Shown here: piece by piece, positions 45,701 to 57,700 of the stretch | How positions within the stretch are numbered: position 1 is the first letter of the stretch | How the letters are laid out: each line of letters starts with the position of its first letter | Assembly (NCBI RefSeq): GCF_036588685.1 | Contig: NC_086380.1 | Span: 51,636,614 to 51,700,613, forward strand | Reading direction: 5' to 3' | Source of the DNA: Mytilus trossulus | Lineage: Eukaryota; Mollusca; Bivalvia; Mytilida; Mytilidae | Length of the DNA stretch: 64,000 nucleotides | The notes under the pieces: generated by a model | The model's database searches: none | What the model was told of the DNA's origin: nothing | What the model saw: only the letters and a program-made list of their open reading frames with translations | Program-made: the position numbers and the translations under genes

Positions 45701-48700
45701 TTGTAAAAGTTCATCGTCTTCATCTCGTAATCGTTCATGGTGACCATCACCTGCAAAATATAATAAAATCAGAAAGGGACATAACTCAGGAATTGTAGAA
45801 GTTCATCGTCCTCATCTCGTAATCGTTCATGGTGACCATCACCTGCCAAAAATAATAAAATCATAAAGGGACATAACTCAGGAACTGTAGAAGTTCATCG
45901 TCTTCATCTCGTAATCGTTCATGGTGACCATCACCTGCACAATATAATCAATACACATTGACCATAGACATTTTGGCTGATAGGTCAAGGCTTGTTTAAT
46001 TTTTTGCTGTTTTAAACTAAAATTTGTTTGGCTGTCCAAACTTCTGATCTTAGATGTTTGTGATGAATTTACACCAGAAACAGTCTGTGCCATACTGTTG
46101 TAGAGTTTGTCTGACCCAAAAAAAAAATTTGACCTTTTCTACTATATTTCAAATAAAAAATCTAAATTTTTCTCTCTGACCAATTGAATTTTTTCTGACA
46201 TTTTCAAACTGAGTTTGGGATACACTGCAAAAACATGTGCTGTGAGAACCCAAATCATATTTTATGATTTATGGAGATAGATATTTAAACATATCAACTT
46301 TTTAGGGATTGAAGCAGATAACCAAACGGCTATATCCTCGTAGAGGATCAAAACATGTCTCCTGTACAACACAAGTGCCTTCATCCTCTATCACAGTAAT
46401 GCCATCTACTGACTGTTAACTTACCCAAACGACTGTATCCTCGTGGAGGATCAAAACATGTCTCCTGTACCACACAAGTGCCTTCATCCTCTATCACAGT
46501 AATGCCATCTACTGACTGTTAACTTACCCAAACGACTGTATCCTCGTAGAGGATCAAAACATGTCTCCTGTACAACACAAGTGCCTTCATCCTCTATCAC
46601 AGTAATGCCATCTACTGACTGTTAACTTACCCAAACTACTGTATCCTCGTGGAGGATCAAAACATGTCTCCTGTACAACACAAGTGCCTTCATCCTCTAT
46701 CACAGTAATGTCATCTACTGGCTGTTAACTTACCCAAACGACTGTATCCTCGTGGAGGATCAAAACATGTCTCCTGTACAACACAAGTGCCTTCATCCTC
46801 TATCAAAGTAACGCCATCTACTGGCTGTTAACTTACCCAAACGACTGTATCCTTGTGGAGGATCAAAACATGTCTCCTGTACAACACAAGTGCCTTCATC
46901 CTCTATCACAGTAATGCCATCTACTGGCTGTTAACTTACCCAAACGACTGTATCCTCGTGGAGGATCAAAACATGTCTCCTGTACCACACAAGTGCCTTC
47001 ATTCTCTATCACAGTAACACTATCTACTGATTGGTCTAAGGCATTGATATTACCAAATGTTATTCTGGCATTCAGTACATGGAATAATGGAATTTCTACA
47101 AAACATAAGTATGAAGATAGTAGTTTGGGGATTCATCTGCTTAGAACTATGAAAAGCAACAGACTCAGGATAAAAATGTATGAAGTGTTGAACATCAGAT
47201 GATATTTGTTTTTATGTGGGTAATAATAAGGGCGGAAACAAATGAAAATAAATAAATATATACATGTATGCCATACTACCCTGTCAAGCTTTGCAATTTT
47301 CCAAATAATAAAGGGATATAACTCTTAGAATAATTAACGACATTTTGGTATAATTGCAAAAATTTATACTCTCTGTGTATTGTGGTTGTTAGCATTGTGT
47401 ATCCGTTTCATAAAAGTTGCATCAGCCATTTTTCAAATTTATAAAGGGAGATGACTCTAAAACAGTAAGTGACTCTGAATACTGTTTGGGAGTTATGATT
47501 CTTTGCATTGTGTATCATAAAATTTGCACGTGGTAAACTTACGATAAAGTGTGAAAACGAAAATAGGAAATGGTGCCCTCTACATGGTTATTTCAGTTAT
47601 TGGGTTCAGTCTCATTGACACATACAAGTTATATTCCACATATGTGAAGTTAAGAATACTGTCCTAAGTCAGGAATCTGTTGTACAGTAGTTGTCGTTTG
47701 TTTGTGTAATTTATACATGTTTCTCGTTTCTCGTTTTTTTCATATAGATTAGACTGTTGGTTTTCCTTTTGAATGGTTTTGCACTAGTTATTTTGGGGCC
47801 CTTTATAGCTTGTTGTTCGGTGTGAGCCAAGGCTCCGTATTGAAGGCCGTACATTGACCTATAATGGTTTACTTTTTTAAATTGTTATTTGGACGGAGAT
47901 ATGTCTAATTGGCACTCACACCACATCTTCCTATATTTATTTGCTTATTTTAAAGATATCGAGTCAATGATTCTGTCTGTTTCTTAACAATTCACCATGA
48001 AGGTGTTTAATGAATCTGACACTGATTCAGATTCAAAGTATCTCTGATACATAATTAACAGTAACATTAAATAATGAATACAACTGGTATTAACCTATAC
48101 TCACCTATTTTGACAGGGAACCCAGCTGGTAACTGTAATGTGATAAAGTCCCGTAGTTTTTTAAAATGTGCATTGCTTGCTGACATTAGATCTATGATTG
48201 GCACAACCTGTTGTTGTAAGGAGAGAGGATAATTCTCACACAGCCAGAGGGTGGCCTTAAACTTCTGAGTCTTGGTAGTTTGGTCGAGTGGCCGTCCTAC
48301 GTCTCGATCACCTAAATCAATGACTTGACTGAAATATTCTTCCTTTGTTATAGATGTTGGGTTGTATGAGAGGGACGTTAAATCCTAAAATAGATTTATA
48401 CAAACGATCATTTAAACTAGAGTAGAAACTGGTTTAATTAAATGATGTGAATTAACAATCAAATATAAATCAATCATTAAAATGATGAATGCTTTAATTG
48501 CAGAGTATTGTAAACCAAAAGATTGTGGATATGTACAAAATGAATATTTCATTGGTATGTTATGGCCTTATTACATTTATAGTGTTTCTGTTAAAAAAAG
48601 AAAAAAACCTTTTACAAAATTTTTTACTATTATCAAGTATATATAATTATTGAAAATTAAAGTGAATTAATACAAAATTTTCAATAATCCATCACCTTTT

Positions 48701-51700
48701 CAAAAACAATTGATGATATGAACATCACAATCACTGATTCTGAATAATAATTTTGTTTTGTTCTCATGAGCAATATTACATGTGCCAATATCAGAGATAG
48801 AACTACTGCTTATCCTTCAGGAGCACATGAGTTCAACTCAGGATTTGAGTGCAGTTAAGGTTTCATCTACTTTAGATTTGTGATAGTCAGCAGTAATTCC
48901 TTCTTTTTAAATCAGCGTTCTACAGAAAAGTTAAATTCAACAAGAGGAAAGAAACCCTTGATAGTTATTAATTCTGTATTAAACACTTACCCCATTTGAG
49001 GCCCCTTGTTTTTTATTATGCTCCTCGGCTACCCCCAGAAATGACTCAAGCGGAGATTTTGATGAGTTCTTCCTACATTTGAGTTTATCTTCCTGTGACA
49101 AGTGTTCTGTTCTAGTTTTGGTGACCAACTCAACGTTAGAGGCACTAAAAACCTAAAAACACAAAAAACAATTTAATTCTTGTACACTCTTCCTTTTTAC
49201 ATTTGAAGATAGAAGAATGAATCATGACCTTATATGAATTAAAGATGAACAAATTCTTAGTGTTCCTGTCCCAAGCCAGGAGTCTGTAGAATAGTGGTTG
49301 TTGTTTGTCATAATTCATAATTGTTTTACCTTAGCTTAAATCAGGCTGTTGTATTGCTTCACATTTTGTAATCATGGACAATTTAAATGAATGGGTTTTG
49401 TCAAATGGAAACAGGTAACTGTATATATTCTTGTCCTCTGATCTTTTGGTGGGTAAATGTCTCATGTTTAATTAAACTGCATCTCTCTATTCTATATTTG
49501 AAATATTACACTCATACAGGGGTCGAATTTAAGCTTTTTTATGTACTGGTCAGCCGGACCAGTGGACTGAAAACTCTACTGGTCCGGTTCCAAATCTACT
49601 GGTCCTGCAAAAATGACATTAATTTGACAAACACGAATATAAATGACATCTGATGTTTAATTTTGATGCTTTCGTTTACATAAGTTAGACAGTAACAAAG
49701 GAATAGTCTTTATTCTGATTTTGATAAAGGCTTTGGTAATCACAATGATTTTCTTTATCAAAATCAGGATAAAGGACAGAAAAAATATCAACATTGTCTT
49801 CGACGTCATCGCAATCCTCACGACGACCATAGGGTGCCTGACTAGGTCGTCTGGAGCGCTGTCCAGAAATATTTCACTTTTCAATAGCCGGGACTGGATC
49901 AAATGATGCTATATCTCCAGTGTAAACCATAATGAATAAAAGATCTGATAAAACAGTTGGACGAAATTTTGATCGCCAATCATTCTTTACAAGTTTCATC
50001 TCAGAAAACCCCCTTTCTGCATCAGCAGAATGAGCAGGAAGGGAAAGGATTAAATTATCTTATTTGTTTTGTCCGGCGGTTTAACTCCTTCCAAAAATTT
50101 CAACATTTTATATTGTTGTGAAGCACGCTCACCCGAGAAATTAATTAACTTGATCATTTGTAATACCCCCCAGAACCGTGTAATTAATTTCACAGGTAAA
50201 TTGTTTTGTAAATACACGGATCAGTGATTTGTATCGACAAATTTCTACTGGTCCGATGGACCACCAGCCGACAAGATCTATTGGTCCGACGCAAATTTTA
50301 CTAGTCCCGGACTACGGGACTAGCGCTAATTTCGACCCCTGCACTCATACAAAAATTCTTAAATAACGTACTTTAGCTTCATGTGTATTAACATTCTCTG
50401 TTCTATCACTTCTCCATCCCCATATTCCAGACTTGTTTCTGTATAAAAAAAAATATACTAAATACATTGTATATGAACTGCATCATAAATAATTTACAGT
50501 CAGTAATGTAAATCAAACTTATGAAAGTATTTCATTGACAGTTTATATCTACCTTTCGAATGATATTTTTTGTGTGTCTGCATGTAAAGATTTATCTACC
50601 TTTCAAATGATATTCTTTTCTGTGTCTGCATGTATTGAGTTATCTATCTTTCGAGTGATATTTTTTCTGTGTCTGCATGTATTGAGTTATCTAGCTTTCG
50701 AAATGGTTTTTTTTTCTGTCTTAAAATATGTAGTAACAATTAAATTAGTCTGGCACATATAGAGATATCTACATTTAGTTTGCCACATAGAGAGTTATCT
50801 ACCTTTCAAATGAAATTTTCTCTTCGGGTACATATGTAGTAACTATAGGATAAGTTAGTCTGGCGCATAGAGAGTTATCTGCCTTTAGTCTGGCAGATAT
50901 AGTTATCGACTTATAGTTTGGCACATGTATAGTTATCTACCTTTATTCTGGCACATAGAGAGTTATCTACCTTTCAAATGATTTTTTTTTTCTGTGTATA
51001 CATATGTAGTGCAGATAGGATTGGTTAGTCTACCACATACAAAGTTATCTACCTTTAGGCTAGCACATAGAGAGTTATCTACCTTTCAAATGATATTTTT
51101 TCTGTGTCTACATATGTAGTAACAATAGGATTAGTCAGTCTGGCACATATAGAGTTTGAAGAAGGATCCATCACAGATGTGTCAAAGTTCTCCGGTAAGA
51201 TGGCCATTGTTTCAGAAAACACCTCTTTTTTATCATGGTCAATTTCCATTACAGTTGCGCTTCTTTCTACAAAAGAATTAGGAAGAGAAAATTCAAACTT
51301 TTCCAATGCAGATTTTCTTTAGGTATTATTACAATCATAGCATTTTTGGGCAAGGATAATTGGAGTTTTCATCTGCAATTATTTCCCCCATTTGCAATAT
51401 CAAAATATTACTCGGAAAATCAGCAAACATGTGCATGTATGGAAAATTATACTCACACAATTTTTTCAAGACATAAAATTAATGGAATTAGAATCCTACA
51501 ATGTAAACTATAATGAATGAATTGAAAACTTATATTCCAATTATTGTTTTCAATATAAAGGGCTATTGACTCACCTGTTCCTTTGAATACATAACTTCTA
51601 TTGCCCCGCTCCCAGTTTGTATTATCAAATCCAAGCAAAGTTGTATCTATTCGAACATTGGATCCTGAAAGAAAGAATTATTCAATGATGTCAACTTCTA

Positions 51701-54700
51701 CTTCTTTAATGTTTTCCTCTTATAAGGTGTTATTTCCTGCCTTGGGATAGATTGATTGTTTTTTCTATGTTTCGGTCATACATGCGAATTTGCATCTGTT
51801 ATATAAATACTATTTTTTGCTATTAACATTAATATTTTACTTCTTGGCTGATTTATAATTACCCTGAACTGTGGATTATAATCTCAAAATCAATGTGTGG
51901 TTTATTTGATCTTAGTCCTTTGTTGGAAAAAATTAAATTAAGGCGTCATTTCTTCTTGCTGATCTCTAAATTTCCTATTCACAAAAAAAGGGAGCTAATG
52001 TATAGAAGATGCAGGTCGAGAAGAACACATCTTTCTGTACATGCTGTTTACCATTCGACAAAGGAAGATAAAGTTTGCCAACATTGCACTTAAAATCATT
52101 AAAGAAAACAGATTCTAGGGAGTTATCTGGTTATTTTGAAGGAAATGTAATGTAGAGAATCTTTAATTTTATTATGACTCTAATACTTACCACTTTTATA
52201 AACTCTGTATGTATCACTGGGGCACATTCTGGACACAAGTGGCACTGAAAAATATTAGAATTATCCTTAATCAATCATTGGTTATCTGGTAAATGTTTTA
52301 AATAATAAATAAATGTATATCCTGTCATTTATAACAACAACTGAACATCACTTGTTCTGACAACGGATTCAGACTTATCCAAACTTGTAAACACATATTT
52401 TAAGAATTTCACAGGGTTACTTTACCTTGTGTTCTCCCATTTCTATGTAAGTGTGGAATTGGTCATTACCATTGGTACATTGTTTGTGATTTAAGGAAAA
52501 ATTGTATTTCTGTGAACATTTGATTAAATGATTTCATAAAAATCTGTAAACAAGCCTTAAGGAAATTTGTACTTCATTAACCATTTAAATTTGTGGTTCA
52601 ACTGTAGCCATTAAATAAACTAATGTTGTGATGTTACACTATTCAGATAAGTGTGAATGTTTGGTACCATTAAAACGATTAAACCCATTGCATTTGTTTG
52701 CACCTGTCCTAAGTCAGGAATCTGATGTACAGTAGTTGTCGTTTGTTTATGTAATTTGTACATGTTTCTAGTTTCTTGTTTTTTATATAGATCAGACCGT
52801 GGCTTTTCCTGTTTGAATGGTTTTATAGTACGTCATTTTTGGGACCCTTAATAGCTTGCTGTTCAGTTTGAGCCAAGGCTTTGTGTTGAGGACAGTACTT
52901 TGGCTTATAATGATTTACTTTTATAAATTGTGACTTGGATGGAGAAATGTCTAATTGGTATTCATACCACATCTTCTTATATCTATAAAATTGGTATTCC
53001 CCAAATTATATTGAACCCCCATTATATTAAAGAGTATGTATTTCTTAGACTTACCCCAGCTTGTGAACTCCCATTTCATCTCTACATAAAAATCTGGAGA
53101 CTGAAAGAATTGATTGAAATATGTTAAACTTAAGGCGTGCAAAGCTAATAGTTTTAACATGTTTAAAGAATATGTACCACATATTTGAACAAACAGTCAG
53201 TTCATCTTAAGGTGGTACCTAACACTACAGGGAGATAACTCTGTAAAATCAGCTGAACGTTTTAATTATGTTGTGTTGTAAAGGGAATGTTAAGCTTCTC
53301 AATGATCAAAATTGGTGTTTGTCAAACTGCTATATAACCAGTGTATTTTTTCTGACAAAACGCTTGGTCTAAAATTTTTGAAATTTTATTTTTTTTGTTA
53401 AAGGGTCAAAGTCAATACTTTGTCCAAATTTTATTAAAATTAAACGAGCCAAATCAATTTATGCGAAAGTGTTGGGTACCACCTTAAACAGGAAAATTAT
53501 ATATGTGCATTTAAAATACAACCTTGGATTTTAAAGTTTTTGGTTTGAGTCTCCTTGATGAGGGATGCAGAAAATCTATATAACAATTGAATTTTATATT
53601 TGCTAGAACAGTCATTACAGCTACTGGCAGTCCCTGATCATTAGCCCTGTCTATCAGCCGTTACCAGCAGTCATTTGCATGGAAACTTTACCAAAAGGAT
53701 CCAAGGTTTTCATGATCTTTAGTTAACAAATAACACAATGAGATCAATATGATCAAACAAGGTTCTTTTCGTGCATCTTGTATATGAGTGAATACCTTTT
53801 TTAAACTGAATGACTGCTTATTACATGTATGACATGTATGAGGAATATTACAGGAATATTAAGGTGGTACCTAACACTACAGGGAGATAACTCTGTAAAG
53901 TCAGCTAAATGTTTGAATTACGTTGTGTTGTAAAAGGAATATTAAGCTTCTCAATGATCAAAATTGGTGTTTGTCAAACTGCTATATAACCAGTGTAATT
54001 TTTCTGACAAAACGGTTGGTTCAAAATTTTTGACATTTCTATACTTTTGTTAAAGGGTCAGAGTAAATACTTTGTCAAAATTTTATGAAAATTAAACGAG
54101 CCAAATTAATTTTAGTGAAAGTGTTGGGTACCACCTTAAGTTTTTTTACCTTTAAAATTTGATTTGGGTAATAGTTTGAATTTCATGGACAGCAATTTGC
54201 TAGTTACTACAACCCTTCTATCCAGTCAAGAAGTGAATTATATTTTGTACACTATTGAAAGGAGTTATGTATGGGTTAAAATAATTGATATCCTTAATCA
54301 TGTAAATGCTTCTCCAATTGAGGAACACAAAAAAAATCTATGCACGTGTTTCTATTTTTTACAAATGACTGAGCTTTACTATTTGTGTTGATTTGGAAAG
54401 TAGAGGACCATACAATAAATGTGTTATACCTACATATGAAGTATTTAAATGTATTCAAATTATTAAATTCTCAAAGAACTTATTGTGTGAAAAAGGGATA
54501 TTTTACCACAAAGTAAGAGCCACATCAATCACAAAAGCATTTTTAGGGTTTGCTAATTTATGAGAAAATGAATCTCATTCCATACCCCGAAATTTTAACC
54601 ACACATTTGAAAATGTGTGGTTTGAAACAAGCTATCATACATATCAAAGTTTATGATATGGATTGAGCTACAGAAGAAAACGTTACCATACTACCTATGG

Positions 54701-57700
54701 AGAAACAATTGCGCATATTGCTACATATGATAATAGTTAAAACTAGTGACCTTCACCTACAATCAATAGAGCAGTTTACCTACATTCTATTGAGCACTCA
54801 TTTCCTGTTCAAGTGACAATGCACTTTATTCCACATAGGAAATGTTTGATATTTCATTGATAATTACTTCCTGTCACAATGACTAATATATATATGATAT
54901 ATATTGCTTCCACATAAGTACATCAATAAACTTTTACCATACACATGATACACTTCATCAGTATAAACAAATAAGACCACTTATCACCAAAATACAGATT
55001 TTTTTTTAATACTTAATTATTTTTGAAAAAATAGTACTGGGTATGCTGTGTACTGTTTTTCATTAAAAAAAAACAACTTCTGTCTAAATTTCAGACATTT
55101 TCATCAAGGTCTGACAAAGTTATTGATGTCTAAACAGAATTTTGCCTACAGATTGAACATGAATCTTTTTTGACAAAAAATTGATCAGAAAAACACCTTT
55201 CTCAAGCACAACAAAATGAGCGAGTGCAGAGATTTAATTTTAATTAGATTGTGTTTTTTTCAGAAATCTAAGGTACAACTCCAATCTGACTGATAGCTTC
55301 AAAACAATCAACTGATAAAGTAAAACTATATTTCTGGTGCCCTGCTGAGACATAGGAATCAATACAGGTTCCCATTGTTTAACTGTATCATATGTATCAG
55401 TAAAATTCTGGTTGCCTTCACTATCAAACATTCCCATAAGTTTTAGTAAGAAAGTTCTATTTCTCTAGTTAGATAAAACAACCTTGCAGCTTCTAAATTG
55501 CCTCTAGCTTCTGTAATGTTAGTCCTTAGTTCTTATATTAAGTTCTCTCCTCTGTCTTTCTATACATACCTCTTTTAGTTTCTGTAGAAGTTCTGGGACA
55601 CCAACAGTTCGCTTACTATATCTCTGATAGTCCCTATGCCTTAGTACTATCTGTACTAGTTCAGGGTCACCAGTGCTGACTGCTTCATGCAACACTAAAA
55701 AAAATAAAAAAATAGGTTTGAAAAATATATATATACATACATGATATGAATGATGCATGTGTAAATTGTAATATTCCAAACTTCAGAGATGCTATTAACA
55801 TGAATAAAATAAGATGTGTTGGTTATACTATATATATCAACAAGAAATCAACCCAACTGCACAAAAAAATCAAGATATCTAGAAGTCAGCTTGCAAGAGG
55901 ATTTTTAACATAATTCTAAAGAAGTCTAGTCAATCTGGTGAACAACCTGCACCTACATTTAATGGTAACACAAAGTTTTTCTGTGAAAAACAAGTCAGTT
56001 ATATGTAATTACTATAAATGAACAAGATGCTAAAAGCTTACAAAATATATTTTGAGGAAAGTGGTTTAACTAATCAAACTTTTTGATAATAAAAGTTAGG
56101 TTATCCAAGTTGTTTCCCCTTATTTGGCAGGTTATCTTAGTTGTTTCCCCTTATTTGGCAGTTATCTGAGTTGTTTCTCCTTATTTGGCAGGTTATCTGG
56201 GTTGTTTCCCCTTATTTGGCAGGTTATCTGAGTTGTTTCCCCTTATTTGTCAAAGTTGAGGAAAATGTTCTGTAGTGTATATTCAATAAGCTATTAAGTG
56301 CCCACAGCCTAAAAATATGTAAATAATTTAAAAACAGACTATCAACATGATCAAAGTTCTTTCATGTTGTCATTTTTATGAGGAATTCTTAATCTCTTTT
56401 AAGGGCATCCGATACAGTTTCTCGATTTAATGTCATTTTTATAAATTTGTAATATGTTGTAGGCCTTGGCGAGTTATAAAATAAAACATAAAATAAAACA
56501 TAGGTCACCGTGCTTGTTTTCGAGAAAATTGAGGCTGAAAATTGGGGATTTGTGCAATTTTGTAAAAAAAAATAGGCAATGTTAACAAAAATTTTGAGCA
56601 GATAATTTTCGTCGTAAATTATTAAGATCGGGTTCAATGTGAAGCTGTGATAAGTGATATAAAGTAAAAAAATAAATCACAGCATGAATAACTATTCAAT
56701 TATTCAAGCCTTGCTTGTCATTGCGGACCAGATGCTCAAAGTGGTATATTTTTAACCCTAAAAAAACAGAAATAAACTGTTTCTGAAAATGTCATTTTTA
56801 TAATTTTTCTGCATAAATTGCAGTTTGTCATGCTTTCTCCAAATCCCAAATAAAACATATAGGTCACCGTGCTTGATTCCATGATAAACGCGATTTATCC
56901 TAGAAATTGCGTCCCCCCCTTGGAACCTCATTGTTAGCGCTAAAGTGCATGACGTCGCTGGCAGACAATTCCACGTTATCTCTGCAAATGACCGGAGACA
57001 TTTTTCAGCTTGTAACATGTGCAAATTACTATCTATAAATTGGTAATATTGTTTCCGGAAATAAAATCATGTGAATAACAAATCCCTCTCTTTGTTTGTG
57101 GTCTTAATGAGAAACATCTCCAGAAAAGTTATTACGGACTGTTGATAATTTTTACGGCTTTTAAAATTGAAGACTCTGCAATTTAGAACTTGACATACAG
57201 GTACATTTCCTGTACACACTCCTATATTATTTCATACCGTATGTTGACCTCTAGATTTATTTTGTTTTGTTTTGTGGGTTGCTGTTTCATTACAAATATT
57301 CCTTAAAATCCTTTTATTCACGCTTTAATCACTGAGAAATCCGGTTTTGTTGATACGAATTAAAAGTTAACGTCGTTTTGGACAGTAAATCAAATTAAAT
57401 GCGTATTGCAATTCGAATTAGAATTTACGTTAGTACGTAAAACATTGTGAATGCGAAATAAACTAATTCGAATTAGTTAATGCGAATCGAATTCGAATTG
57501 CGTGTGAACTCAGCATTATCCTGCAAACGGAACTTCTTTTTTTGTACATAAATTGTAGCACATAAACTAGGCCGTTACTTTTCTCGTTTAAATTGTTTTA
57601 CATTGTCATTTCGTAATCTTTTACAGCTGACTATGCGATATGGGATTTGCTCATTGTTGAAGACCGTACGTGACCTATAGTTATTAATTTCTGTGTCATG

